From the NCBI RefSeq assembly GCF_000427445.1, contig NZ_KE386496.1, forward strand, positions 1,663,585-1,727,584: a stretch of 64,000 nt of DNA, written 5' to 3'. Positions 1-8,283 of this stretch are shown piece after piece. Below the pieces are notes generated by a model. That model searched no databases. It worked only from the letters and a program-made list of their open reading frames with translations, and was not told the origin of the DNA. Within the stretch, counting starts at the first letter, position 1. Each line of letters opens with the position of its first letter. Source of the stretch: Methylocapsa acidiphila B2 (GTDB lineage Bacteria > Pseudomonadota > Alphaproteobacteria > Rhizobiales > Beijerinckiaceae). Position numbers and translations under genes: made by a program.

Positions 1-677
1 AATGCGCCATGAGCGATTGCGGGATTGAAAAAGACGACGTCGCCTTTCTTCAGCTGCGGCGCGAATCTCTCATGCGGCTTGACCCGCGATTCGACCTTTG
101 CGCTTACAAATGGCCATGCCTGATTATGAAGGCGGCGCCATAATTCCGGCTCTTCTCCAAGACGATCGAAGAGCGCAGCGAGATCGGGACGCTCGCTCAG
201 CAGTTCTCCGCAAAGGCGCGGCGCGAGGGCGCGATGCGCGCCTGGAACGAGATAGAATAGCCCGCTATCGGGATGAATGTCTTCGAGGGCGCACCAGGTT
301 CGACAGACCGAATAGGGCGGATCGGGCGAGCGGAAAATCGTGTCGACATGGGCGCGCACGCGTTCCGGCTGCCAAAACGCGCTGCGGGCGAAGCCGAGAG
401 AGGGCTCTCCGCCGAAAAGCTGACGCAGGATCGAGCGGATGATTGGGCCGTGAAGGAGGTTGCCGGCGCTGTCGCCGCGACGATGCAGATAGAGCATCGC
501 CGTCATAAGCCTATCATCGGCCTGCGGCGCGAGCGATGCGAATGTCGCGGCGTCCGTGGCGCCGTATTCGCGCAGCAGCGCCTCGACCTCGGCTAGGTGG
601 CCGTCTATAAGATCATGAGAAAGGGCGCCCTCGACCACGATGAACCCCAAGCTGCTATATTCTTCTCGCCAATTCAT
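1..677 (-). CDS. Phytanoyl-CoA dioxygenase (PhyH) family protein, C-terminus cut by window edge
   Basis: I translated the minus strand from an ATG at 675-677 (protein begins MNWREEYSSLGFIVVEG); the frame stays open to base 1, so about 225 residues are visible. The family is Fe(II)/2-oxoglutarate-dependent oxygenases. Visible features are an HxD-type iron motif (RAHVDTIF), the double-stranded-helix segment ALEDIHPDSGLFYLVPGAHR, typical of PhyH proteins, and near the edge KGDVVFFNPAIAHGA, which carries the distal iron histidine. The substrate cannot be told from sequence; PhyH homologues hydroxylate varied lipids and small molecules. The gene is divergent from the next one and has a long structured intergenic region upstream. 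Confidence 0.8.
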   Translation of the reverse strand, partial: MNWREEYSSLGFIVVEGALSHDLIDGHLAEVEALLREYGATDAATFASLAPQADDRLMTAMLYLHRRGDSAGNLLHGPIIRSILRQLFGGEPSLGFARSAFWQPERVRAHVDTIFRSPDPPYSVCRTWCALEDIHPDSGLFYLVPGAHRALAPRLCGELLSERPDLAALFDRLGEEPELWRRLHNQAWPFVSAKVESRVKPHERFAPQLKKGDVVFFNPAIAHGA

Positions 678-1172
678 CGCCGTTTCCCGGTTCCCACTCG
701 TGATCGCGCCTTACGGAGCTTCGCCAAAGCCGCGCGCCGAAGCGCCTAGCTCCGCTAGCGAGACTATTGGAGCCGCCCAGAAGGCGGCTCCTTCCCGCTC
801 GTCCGAACGGACCAACAAATAGCGTGACACGCCACTCATTATGTAATTATAGTACATGACGATGCGCAAGCGTTTTCGCATCGCGAGAGGCCGGCGGCGA
901 ACCGCCAGCGGAGCGTCACCCGAATGGTGGCTCGGCCGCTCGCGTCTCGGCGACGGGCGCGCGGGCGGGATTTCGGTCCTCTTGGCCGTCCGCGCGCCCG
1001 TCTTATCGAGCTGCTGACTGAAGCCCGATTCTCATGCGCTCTTGCTCGAGGCGCGGCAGCGACCGATCGTCGCTGCCGAAAATTTGTCGTTGACTTGTCG
1101 TAAACGCGACAGCCATACCCATGGCGCGCCGCTCTAGCGGCGCGTTTTACCTGCAGAAAGGGAGAGTTCTGG
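678..1172. other. 495-bp intergenic region with several strong inverted repeats
   Basis: No convincing gene lies here. Perfect or near-perfect hairpins are seen at 770-790 (8-bp stem, 5-nt loop), 952-1002 (13-bp stem GACGGGCGCGCGG, 25-nt loop), 1054-1078 (10-bp stem CGGCAGCGAC) and 1125-1144 (8-bp stem followed by TTTT). A weak sigma-70-like pair, TTGACT at 1090 and CATACC at about 1114, precedes the last hairpin. It could be a long regulatory leader, a small RNA locus or a pair of back-to-back control elements. I do not recognise a known RNA family; 6S RNA, RNase P RNA and SRP RNA signatures were looked for and not seen. Confidence 0.45.
1125..1148 (+). terminator. Hairpin with U-tract just upstream of the 1173 gene (possible attenuator)
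   Basis: CGCGCCGC, loop TCTA, GCGGCGCG, then TTTT. The stem is perfect and the T-run follows at once, which is the form of an intrinsic terminator. It sits only 24 bp before the ATG at 1173 and before that gene's AAAGGGAGAG ribosome-binding region. It may end a short upstream transcript or attenuate the downstream gene. Confidence 0.5.
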
Positions 1173-1490
1173 ATGGCGGACAATATTGAAGCGACGGCGG
1201 TTTTGGACATTAAAACAAAGACTTCTTCTGACGCCCAAAGCAAGTCGTCGGCGCCGGTCGGCCGCGACGCCGGAACCCACGGCGAAGTGATCGTTCATGT
1301 CCGCTTCCATCCCAATGGCAGGGTCAATATGGTGAACCATCGGCCGGCGAACGTCGATCCGCAGGATTGGTTCGACATGCTTGCCCGCCGCACAGCGGCC
1401 TCCTGCTATCAGGCCTTTTCTGGCGGCCGTGGCGTTTTCCGCATCCAAGTCGACGCTTTCGAAACGATCTGGCGCGAAGCGGAAGCTTGA
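1173..1490 (+). CDS. Conserved hypothetical protein, 105 aa
   Basis: ATG start with a good ribosome-binding site (AAGGGAGAG, about 9 bp upstream). The N-terminal 35 residues are polar and low-complexity. The rest (VIVHVRFHPNGRVNMVNHRPANVDPQDWFDMLARR) reads as a compact alpha/beta domain with no signal peptide or membrane segment. I do not recognise a family and assign no function. A GC-rich hairpin at 1503-1522 follows the stop codon and may end the transcript, although a YkgJ-type gene starts inside it. Confidence 0.6.
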   Translation: MADNIEATAVLDIKTKTSSDAQSKSSAPVGRDAGTHGEVIVHVRFHPNGRVNMVNHRPANVDPQDWFDMLARRTAASCYQAFSGGRGVFRIQVDAFETIWREAEA

Positions 1491-1502
1491 TCGCTGTGGA
1501 AG

Positions 1503-1522
1503 CGGGCGGCTTTGGCCGCCCG
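1503..1522 (+). terminator. Terminator-like hairpin overlapping the next start codon
   Basis: CGGGCGGC, loop TTTG, GCCGCCCG: a perfect 8-bp stem 13 bp after the stop of the 105-aa gene. There is no strong T-run after it. The TTG proposed as start of the next gene is in the loop (1512-1514), so the hairpin could instead control translation initiation. Confidence 0.4.
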
Positions 1523-2300
1523 TCTCGCCCCTGCACAGGACGGCGAGGCCACAACCGACGCGAAGGATAGTTTTCTGCTCGATCAATCCAATCCCTTGGG
1601 CTTCTTCAAGGCGCTGCATCGCGGATTCGGCGCACGTCTCGCCGCGCCCGTGCAATGGGAGCAGGTCCAGGCCTTGCTCCAGCAGGCTTTCGACGCCTTC
1701 GAGCGCAATGTCGCGGAGCCCGCTGATTGCGGCGGCGCCGTGGCGTGCCACGGCGGATGCGCCGCCTGCTGCGCGATCCGGGTGGCGGCGACCGCGCCGG
1801 AAATCCTTTTGATCGCGCGCACGATCAACGACTTGCCGAAGCGCCTCGAGATCGAGGGCAAAATCATCGACGCCGATCGCATGACGAGGCGGCTCGATCC
1901 GCAACAGCGCATGCTGGCAGGGCTCGTTTGCCCTTTTATCGAGCAGGATTTATGCGTCATCTATCCCGTGCGGCCCATGGCCTGTCGCGGGCATGCTTCG
2001 TTCGATCAGCGCGCTTGCGCCGAAGCCATGGCGGGGCGCGCGGGCGACGTCCCGATCTCGGCCTTGCATCTGACGGTGCGCAGCCTGGTGCAGAACTCCA
2101 TGCAGTCGGCGTTGCGCGACGCGGGATTGAGCTGGGCCAATTATGAGCTGAACCAAGGCCTGCAAATCGCTCTCGCCGACAATAGCTGCGAAGCGCGCTG
2201 GCTTGCGGGCGAGGACGTGTTCGCCTCGGCCCTCATCGCCGATGTGAGCCTCGCGGAAATGGCCGAGACGTTCGACGCGATCAAGGCTGTCGATCTCTGA
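1512..2300 (+). CDS. YkgJ-family cysteine-cluster (Zn/Fe-chelating) protein
   Basis: The core is a CxxxCCxxC-like cluster (CHGGCAACCAIRV), then CPFIEQDLCVIYPVRPMACRGH, matching the YkgJ/CxxCxxCC family, whose cysteines bind a metal. The biochemical role in most bacteria is unknown; some members are annotated as flagellin lysine methylases (FliB-like), which this context does not support. TTG at 1512 is the only start codon after the in-frame stop at 1488 that keeps the full N-terminus; GGAAG at 1498-1502 is a suitable ribosome-binding site. The N-terminal 60 residues are helical and less conserved. No signal peptide is seen, so it is probably cytoplasmic. Confidence 0.75.
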   Translation: MAARLAPAQDGEATTDAKDSFLLDQSNPLGFFKALHRGFGARLAAPVQWEQVQALLQQAFDAFERNVAEPADCGGAVACHGGCAACCAIRVAATAPEILLIARTINDLPKRLEIEGKIIDADRMTRRLDPQQRMLAGLVCPFIEQDLCVIYPVRPMACRGHASFDQRACAEAMAGRAGDVPISALHLTVRSLVQNSMQSALRDAGLSWANYELNQGLQIALADNSCEARWLAGEDVFASALIADVSLAEMAETFDAIKAVDL

Positions 2301-2547
2301 TAGGCTTCGCCTCTGTTCTAAAAATTCGATCGGCCTGCGCGATATATTGAGTACAGCGCGCCTTCCTCTCATGAAGCGGCCGCGGCGCGGAACCTCCTTT
2401 TGCCCGGAATGCAAATTTGCTAGCTTCGACTTGAGGAAGGTCAAGGCGACGGCTCCTATGCGCCATAAACCGTCATGAGCATTCGCGAAAGCGTCGTTAG
2501 AGCTTGTGCGCGATTTTGCGCTCGCCGATCTCAGTGGAGGCCAGCCC

Positions 2548-3375
2548 TTGTCCTATGCAACCTTTCTGGTTCATCTCGATCTCGATCAAACGAATGAGGC
2601 GCGGCTGAAAATCGTCGCCGACCTCGCCCAGCGTTTCGACGCGAGCGTCATCGGCGTCGCGGCTTGCGCGCAAACAATGCCCCTCTATTTCACCGATGGA
2701 ATGGTCGCCGAGGAACTCGTCGTGCAAGATCGCTCTGATCTCGAGCAGCGTCTGCGCGAGACGGAGCAGCAATTCCGCGCCGGCCTCGCTGGACGCGTGA
2801 ATCAGATCGAGTGGCGATCGGCGCTCACCCAGCCGACCTCCTTCGTCGCCGAGCAAAGCCGCGCCGCCGATCTCGTCGTCATCGGCGGGCGCGCGTCCGG
2901 CGATCCGATCGACTCTTTGCGGCAACTCATCCCGAGCGACGTCGTCACATTCGTCGGCAGACCCGTTCTCGTCGTTCCGCAGAATGTCGAGACGCTCGCT
3001 GCAAAGCGGGTCCTGATCGCCTGGAAGGATGCGCGAGAGGCGCGCCGCGCGGTCTTCGACGCCCTGCCCCTTCTTTTGAAATGCGAGAAGGCGATCGTCG
3101 CGGAAATCGATGAAAGCGGCGAGCCGGACGCGGCGCGCGCGCGCGTCGAGGACGTCGCCGCCTGGCTCGGCCGGCACGGCGTGACGGCGTCGTGCCTCGT
3201 TCAGAATGCGATCGCCAAAACCTCCGACGAGTTGAATGCGCTCGCGCGCCAGGAGGAAGCGGATCTCATCGTCGCCGGCGCCTACGGCCATAGCCGGGTC
3301 CGCGAATGGATTCTCGGAGGCGTCACCCGCGACCTTCTAACCCGGACGCCCCGCTGCGCCCTGCTCTCCCATTGA
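2548..3375 (+). CDS. Universal stress protein, tandem UspA domains
   Basis: Two UspA-like halves are visible: SYATFLVHLDLDQTNEARLK at the start, ending in ADLVVIGGRASG, and a second half beginning KRVLIAWKDAREARRAV and ending ADLIVAGAYGHSRVREWILGG. The last segment is the G-2x-G-9x-G ATP-binding type loop of Usp proteins. Length, about 275 aa, fits tandem Usp proteins. I chose TTG at 2548 because GTGGAGG sits about 9 bp before it and the protein then starts right at the first beta strand; an in-frame GTG at 2506 would add 14 unconserved residues. Likely a soluble stress-response protein. Confidence 0.8.
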   Translation: MSYATFLVHLDLDQTNEARLKIVADLAQRFDASVIGVAACAQTMPLYFTDGMVAEELVVQDRSDLEQRLRETEQQFRAGLAGRVNQIEWRSALTQPTSFVAEQSRAADLVVIGGRASGDPIDSLRQLIPSDVVTFVGRPVLVVPQNVETLAAKRVLIAWKDAREARRAVFDALPLLLKCEKAIVAEIDESGEPDAARARVEDVAAWLGRHGVTASCLVQNAIAKTSDELNALARQEEADLIVAGAYGHSRVREWILGGVTRDLLTRTPRCALLSH

Positions 3376-3400
3376 GCAGAAGTTGCGAAGAAAGACGGCG

Positions 3401-4102
3401 ATGGAAGATCAGGGATTCAAGACGGCATTGATCGTCGGGGCCGGCAGTGGACTGAGCGCGGCTCTGGCGCGCTTGTTCACGCGACACGGCCTTGCTGTCG
3501 GGCTCGCGGCCCGCGACATCGGCAAGCTCGCACCGCTCGCAGCCGAAATCCGCGCGCGGACCTATCAGGCCGACGCCTCCGATCCGGCAAAGGTCGCAGA
3601 TCTTTTTTCGACAGTCGAGAAAGAGATCGGCCCGCCGGAGGTCGTCGTCTATAACGCCGCCGCGCGGGTGCGAGGTCCTCTGCTCGATCTCGATCCGAGA
3701 GACGTCGCGCGTTGCCTGAGCATTGGCGCGTTCGGAGGATTTCTGGTGGCGCAACAGGCGGCGCGGCGGATGATCCCCCGGCGGCGGGGCGCGATTTTCT
3801 TCACCGGCGCCTCGGCGAGCGTCAAAGGCTATCCGCAATCGGCGCCTTTCGCGATGGGGAAGTTCGCGCTGCGCGGCCTCGCCCAAAGCCTCGCGCGGGA
3901 GCTTGCGCCGCAGGGGATTCATGTCGCGCATTTCGTGATAGACGGCGCGATCAGGCACCCAGCCTATCCCAATCCACCCGGCCGACCGGACAGTCAGCTC
4001 GATCCCGAAGCCATCGCCCAAACCTATTTCGACATTCTGATGCAGCCGCGCAGCGCCTGGACTTGGGAGATTGAGCTTCGGCCATGGGTCGAGAAATTCT
4101 AG
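3401..4102 (+). CDS. Short-chain dehydrogenase/reductase (SDR) with Phe in place of catalytic Tyr
   Basis: Rossmann-fold SDR of 233 aa. The cofactor loop is GAGSGLSAAL near residue 15 and the NNAG-like motif is YNAAARV. The active-site region reads GASASVKGYPQSAPFAMGKF: the serine and lysine are present, but the YxxxK tyrosine is phenylalanine (FAMGK). An FxxxK SDR subgroup is known in proteobacteria, so it may still bind NAD(P) but use another chemistry. Start ATG 3401 lies downstream of AAGAAAG; a TTG at 3383 is the alternative. It follows the Usp gene by 25 bp and may be co-transcribed. The C-terminus shows no membrane anchor. Confidence 0.8.
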   Translation: MEDQGFKTALIVGAGSGLSAALARLFTRHGLAVGLAARDIGKLAPLAAEIRARTYQADASDPAKVADLFSTVEKEIGPPEVVVYNAAARVRGPLLDLDPRDVARCLSIGAFGGFLVAQQAARRMIPRRRGAIFFTGASASVKGYPQSAPFAMGKFALRGLAQSLARELAPQGIHVAHFVIDGAIRHPAYPNPPGRPDSQLDPEAIAQTYFDILMQPRSAWTWEIELRPWVEKF

Positions 4103-4150
4103 AGCGGGAGAAAGAAAAGCGGAAACCGGTTTTCCGCCCGCATTCCGCTC
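4103..4150. repeat. Intergenic palindromic repeat, copy 1
   Basis: Directly after the SDR stop, GCGGAAA, CCGGT, TTTCCGC forms a hairpin flanked by GAGCGGGAG and CATTCCGCTC, which also pair in part. The same design (GAGCGGGA, GAAAAA, CCGTTTTTCCGCCCGC, CCCGCTC) recurs at 36817-36865 after an unrelated gene. This is typical of dispersed rhizobial intergenic palindromic repeats. It may also act as a transcription terminator. Confidence 0.55.
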
Positions 4151-4229
4151 AAAAATATTGGAAGCGATCACGTGCCGATCTGACGAATTTATCCAATCGA
4201 CACGAACTCGCTTCAGATCGACATGCGCC

Positions 4230-5354
4230 TCAGATCTTCTGCGCGACCCATCGCACGAGATCCGTCGCCGCCTGCGAAAAAGCCTGATTGAGAGCCTCCG
4301 TCGCCGCAGGTGGGTCCATCGCCTTGACCGGAGCCTCGCCGCGAAACAAGCGGCTATCGATGATCCGCCCCTTCTGATCGACGATTTTCGCCATAAATTC
4401 GATGCTCGCCACAGGCGGCGCCGTCTCGGCGATCTGGAACGCATGCAGATCAATCAATAGCTGATAATCCGCCGTGAGATTATCGGACGGGCGCCCGACT
4501 CCGGCGAGGAAATTCGCGTTTTCCAGGCTTTGAATGATTTTGGCCTGGATGAGCTTCGGCGCGCTATCCGCCCATTGGGCGTTCTCCAGGAAGGAGCTTT
4601 GCCCATCGCTCGCCACAAGTATGATTCTCTGCGTGTCGTTGCGGACCACGGTCGTCGGATCCGCCACAACGAGCTCCTTTGGCGGCTTTTTCGCCGCCGA
4701 AACAGTAACGCGAGCAGCGGTCAAGTCGAAAGTCGGCGGCGGGCCCTTGGCGGCGCCCCCGCCGAATGTCTTTTCGAGGCCGGAGAGAATGCCGTCGACG
4801 CTCTTGGAATTGCGCGCGAGCGCGCCGGAGAACGTGTCTAAATTGGCGATCGTCTCGTGAAGAGGATCTGAATTCTCGGCAAGAATCTTGTCGATCCGCG
4901 CAAGCGTCTCGCGCGCCGCCTGAGCGAGATCCTGCCCAGCGTTGGGCGCAGCCACTAGCAAAGGCGGCGCGCCCGGCGCCGCCGTCATCGGCGGCAGATT
5001 CGGCGAGCCTCCGCTCAGCGCGATCGAGGGGCTGCCCATGAGGCCCTGCACCTCGATCCGAGCCTCGGTGTCGGCGCGAATCGGCGTGCCGAGCGCCACG
5101 GCGATCGTGACGATCACCTGGGACGGGTTGTCGGCGCGCAGGTGAAGATCGGTGACTTCGCCGACCCTGATGCCATTGAAGGACACCCCCGCGCCGGGCC
5201 GCAATCCCGAGACCGTATTCTCGAAGCGTACGCGATAGATCGCGCGCTCGCCAAGGCCGCCGGTCGCATGCAGCCAATATACGAATCCGAAGCCGGCGAG
5301 GCTCGCGACGAAGACGAAAAGACCAATTAGGATATATCGCGCGCGCGTTTCCAT
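4230..5354 (-). CDS. mlaD: MlaD/MCE-family protein fused to an ABC-transport auxiliary (lipoprotein-type) domain
   Basis: 374 aa. An N-terminal membrane anchor (YILIGLFVFVASLAGFGFVY) is followed by the MCE domain (RVRFENTVSGLRPGAGVSFNGIRVGEV), the periplasmic lipid-binding module of Mla/Mce importers. After a linker near residue 190 comes a second domain (PTFDLTAARVTV, then AKIIQSLENAN, then AATEALNQAFSQAATDLVRW) that matches the ABC_trans_aux family. That domain is normally a separate outer-membrane lipoprotein gene downstream of mlaD. ATG 5354 is chosen over the long in-frame extension because it begins just before the anchor and follows the mlaF stop by 7 bp with GAGG between. It is the last gene of the mlaE-mlaF-mlaD operon. 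Confidence 0.85.
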   Translation of the reverse strand: METRARYILIGLFVFVASLAGFGFVYWLHATGGLGERAIYRVRFENTVSGLRPGAGVSFNGIRVGEVTDLHLRADNPSQVIVTIAVALGTPIRADTEARIEVQGLMGSPSIALSGGSPNLPPMTAAPGAPPLLVAAPNAGQDLAQAARETLARIDKILAENSDPLHETIANLDTFSGALARNSKSVDGILSGLEKTFGGGAAKGPPPTFDLTAARVTVSAAKKPPKELVVADPTTVVRNDTQRIILVASDGQSSFLENAQWADSAPKLIQAKIIQSLENANFLAGVGRPSDNLTADYQLLIDLHAFQIAETAPPVASIEFMAKIVDQKGRIIDSRLFRGEAPVKAMDPPAATEALNQAFSQAATDLVRWVAQKI

Positions 5355-5361
5355 CTCAGCC

Positions 5362-6150
5362 TCATTGCGCGACAGTCGGCGTCCCGGCGACGCCGCGGGA
5401 GCGCTTTCCGCGAAAATAGTCTTTGACCCAGGGATGCTCGCTTTCGAGCATCTCGGCGATCGAGCCCTCCGCGACCACTTTGTGGTCGGCGAGCGCGACG
5501 ATGCGATTGCAGTCCGAATGCAAGCTGTCGAGATCATGCGTGACCATGAAGACCGTCAGCCCGAGCGTCTGCTGCAAGGTGACGATCAACGAATCGAAAT
5601 CGCCAGCCGCGATCGGATCGAGGCCCGACGTCGGCTCGTCGAGAAAGACGATCTCTGGGTCGAGCGCGAGGGCCCGGGCGAGGGCGACGCGCTTGACCAT
5701 GCCGCCCGAAAGCTCCGACGGCATTTTCCGGCCGTCCTCGGGGCTCATGCCGACCATTTCGAGTTTCGCCGTCGCGACCTCCTCCAGCAATGTTTCCGAC
5801 AGGCGGAGATGCTCTCGCATGGGAAACTGCACGTTCTCCTGCACGGTCAGGGAGGAAAAAAGCGCCCCCTGCTGGAATAGAATGCCCCAGCGCCGCTCGA
5901 TGGCCTGCATCTCCTCCGATGAGATTCGGTCGAGGTCCTCTTCGAATACCGAAATGACGCCTCGCCTCTTACGAATCAATCCGATGATCGTCCGCAACAG
6001 GACCGATTTGCCGCCGCCCGAGGCCCCTACGACGCCGAGAATCTCGCCACGCCGAACGTCGAGCGAGACGCCGTCGAGCACGGTCTGTTCGCCGAAGCCG
6101 ACGACGAGATCACGCACGCGGATGATCGGCTGACCAGACAACGGCGCCAT
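5362..6150 (-). CDS. mlaF: ABC transporter ATP-binding protein MlaF
   Basis: 262 aa ATPase of the Mla/Mce phospholipid transport system. Walker A is GASGGGKSVL, the Q-loop is LFQQGALFSSL, the signature is LSGGMVKRVALARAL, Walker B is EIVFLDEPTSGLDP and the switch histidine is in VTHDLDSL. The LSGGM signature and the downstream MCE gene mark it as MlaF rather than a generic importer ATPase. It starts 3 bp after the mlaE stop, so the two are translationally linked. It would act on the cytoplasmic face of the inner membrane. Confidence 0.92.
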   Translation of the reverse strand: MAPLSGQPIIRVRDLVVGFGEQTVLDGVSLDVRRGEILGVVGASGGGKSVLLRTIIGLIRKRRGVISVFEEDLDRISSEEMQAIERRWGILFQQGALFSSLTVQENVQFPMREHLRLSETLLEEVATAKLEMVGMSPEDGRKMPSELSGGMVKRVALARALALDPEIVFLDEPTSGLDPIAAGDFDSLIVTLQQTLGLTVFMVTHDLDSLHSDCNRIVALADHKVVAEGSIAEMLESEHPWVKDYFRGKRSRGVAGTPTVAQ

Positions 6151-6153
6151 CGA

Positions 6154-7287
6154 TCACATCCCGATCGCGGCGAAGAAGATGGCGAAGAAGCCGTCGATGA
6201 CGATCACGAGAAAGATCGACTTCACGACGGAGGCGGTGGTCTTGAGGCCAAGCGATTCGGCGCTGCCTGCGACTTGCAGCCCCTCCGAGCAGGCGACGAG
6301 GCCGATGACCAGCGCCATGAAGGGCGCCTTGATCATGCCGACCTGAAAATGCGTGACGGTGATCACCTCCTTGAGGCGGGCGATATAGATCGGCGGGCTC
6401 ATGCCGCCATAAAACCATGCGACCAGGCCGCCGCCGTAAAGCGCGCACATCGAGCCAAAAAAGGTGAGGATGGGCATGGCGATGACCAGCGCGACGATGC
6501 GCGGCAGCATCAGCGCCTCGACCGGATCGAGGCCCATGGTGCGTAGCGCGTCGATCTCCTCGCGCATCTTCATGGAGCCGAGTTCGGCGGTGTAGGAACT
6601 GCCCGAGCGGCCGGCCACCATAATTGCGACAAGCAACACGCCGATCTCGCGCAGGACCAGGACGCCGACCAGATCGACCGCGTAATCGCCGGCGCCGAAC
6701 TTTCGGAAATGAAAAATGCCTTGCTGCGAAATGATCGCGCCAATGAGCAACGTCATCAGAAAAATGATCGGCAAGGCCTGCCACCCGACGCGATCGAGAT
6801 GATGCACAGTCGAAGCGAGCCGAAACCGGCGCGGGCGCCGGAGAATGAGCGCGATGGAGGAGCCGAGGCGTCCCGCCAGGTCGATCAACCGGACGAGATC
6901 TTGAAGGAATTCCGTCGTCGCGACGCCGAGATCTTCGAGCTTGGTGAGAATGGCGTTTCGCCTGACCGGGACGACCTTAATTTTGTTGCACGCTCTGATC
7001 TCGTCGAGCAGGTCGGAAAACCGCTCCGGGACATTGGCGAGCTGCGTCTCGAGCCCTTGCGCCGAAAAAGAGCGCGCCAGGCGCTCGAGCAGCCAGGCGC
7101 CGAACGTGTCGAGCTCGACGACGCCGGCCGCGTCGATCTCGAGCCGGCGCGCATCCGAAACGTCCAATCCGACCGCACCAAGCTTCTCTTCGATCGAGGC
7201 GGCATGCGCCGCAGTCCATGCGCCGGAAGCGAAAACGCGCGTAGGCTCTCCGGCCTCGCCGCTTTGGACGATCAATTCGGGCGCCAA
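6154..7287 (-). CDS. mlaE: MlaE-family permease with N-terminal STAS-like domain
   Basis: 377 aa. Residues 1-110 form a STAS-like domain (LEIDAAGVVELDTFGAWLLERLAR). The remainder is the MlaE permease core, with membrane segments including ALPIIFLMTLLIGAIISQQG and VGVLVLREIGVLLVAIMVAG, and the conserved ELGSMKMREEIDALRTMGLDPVE loop that couples to the ATPase. The STAS fusion is common in alphaproteobacterial MlaE. It heads the operon and is transcribed away from the IalB gene. The system moves phospholipid between the outer and inner membranes. Confidence 0.9.
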   Translation of the reverse strand: MAPELIVQSGEAGEPTRVFASGAWTAAHAASIEEKLGAVGLDVSDARRLEIDAAGVVELDTFGAWLLERLARSFSAQGLETQLANVPERFSDLLDEIRACNKIKVVPVRRNAILTKLEDLGVATTEFLQDLVRLIDLAGRLGSSIALILRRPRRFRLASTVHHLDRVGWQALPIIFLMTLLIGAIISQQGIFHFRKFGAGDYAVDLVGVLVLREIGVLLVAIMVAGRSGSSYTAELGSMKMREEIDALRTMGLDPVEALMLPRIVALVIAMPILTFFGSMCALYGGGLVAWFYGGMSPPIYIARLKEVITVTHFQVGMIKAPFMALVIGLVACSEGLQVAGSAESLGLKTTASVVKSIFLVIVIDGFFAIFFAAIGM

Positions 7288-7552
7288 TATCTCGCTCCGA
7301 TCTCTCGGCGCGCCCCGGCGCCATCGCGACGCGATATCTTAATGCGTTTCCTGCACCCGATCCAACACGCACCAAGGCTTATTTGGAGTTTTCCCAAGTC
7401 TCGGCTGTTAGCGCGACGCGCAGATCCTTCCTGCGCATCCAATGGTTGCGCCGCCCGCGCAAAAGCGGTGCGCAAGACGCGAACGCCCTTGACCAAAAGC
7501 TTTACACATAGATAGCTAGCAAGCGACGAGGCTAAATTTAGAACGTGGGCAC

Positions 7553-8116
7553 ATGCGACAAATATTCATGGCGGCCATCGGTTTTTCGCTTATTTCCAAT
7601 GCAGCCGTGCAGGCGCAAACGCGCCCGGCCGAGCCGAAGCCCACGGAAGCGCCAAAGGCCCAGCCGGGCGCTCCCGACACGACGACCGACACGTTCGGCG
7701 ATTGGGCGGTGGTGTGCGGCTCCCATCCGAGCGGCACCGGCGAGAAAATTTGCGAAGTCGACGCGACCCTTACCGTGCGAGGCCAGCCCTCGCCGATCGC
7801 GAAAATCGCCTTCGCGCGGCAGGCGAAGGACAAGCCCCTCCGAATCATTGCGCTGGTGCCGGTGAACGTCTCTTTCCATAAGGGCGTCCGCATCGACCTC
7901 GAGCCCGGCAAGTCCGGCGTCGATCTCGCCTATAAGTCCTGCGTGCCTGCCGCCTGCATTGGCGAGGCGGAGCTTTCCGCCGCGCAACTCCAGGCGTTTC
8001 GCTCGCCGCCGGCGTCCGGCCAGCTCACCTTCGAGGATGCGACGGGCAAGCCGATGCAGGTGCAATTTTCCTATAAGGGCCTGGATCAGGCGCTCGAGTC
8101 GTTCCTGAAGCGGTGA
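7553..8116 (+). CDS. Invasion-associated locus B (IalB) family periplasmic protein
   Basis: 187 aa. An N-terminal signal peptide (MRQIFMAAIGFSLISNAAVQAQ) is followed by a Pro/Ala-rich linker and the IalB fold (FGDWAVVCGSH, then EKICEVDATLT). Cysteines occur in pairs (CGSH..ICEV and SCVPAACIGEA), as in the family, consistent with periplasmic disulfides. The family was named from Bartonella but is widespread in free-living Rhizobiales, where the function is unknown. ATG 7553 gives an intact signal peptide. It is divergent from mlaE and monocistronic in appearance. Confidence 0.85.
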   Translation: MRQIFMAAIGFSLISNAAVQAQTRPAEPKPTEAPKAQPGAPDTTTDTFGDWAVVCGSHPSGTGEKICEVDATLTVRGQPSPIAKIAFARQAKDKPLRIIALVPVNVSFHKGVRIDLEPGKSGVDLAYKSCVPAACIGEAELSAAQLQAFRSPPASGQLTFEDATGKPMQVQFSYKGLDQALESFLKR

Positions 8117-8283
8117 GACGCAAATAAGGAGCGAAATCGCGTGAGGTCGAGCGCGCCGTTCAGCGCGCTCGCGGAGCCTCACGACAAGCCGGCGGCATTT
8201 CTTGCATGCAACGGATGCGCGCGATAGGCTTCGCGCGGCGTCCGCGTAAGACCGCGCTGACGCCCTCGCCTTCCGAAGGCCCG

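Noticed and set aside
2497-3291. 264-codon open frame on the minus strand
   Set aside because: Antisense to the UspA gene, whose Usp motifs are convincing.
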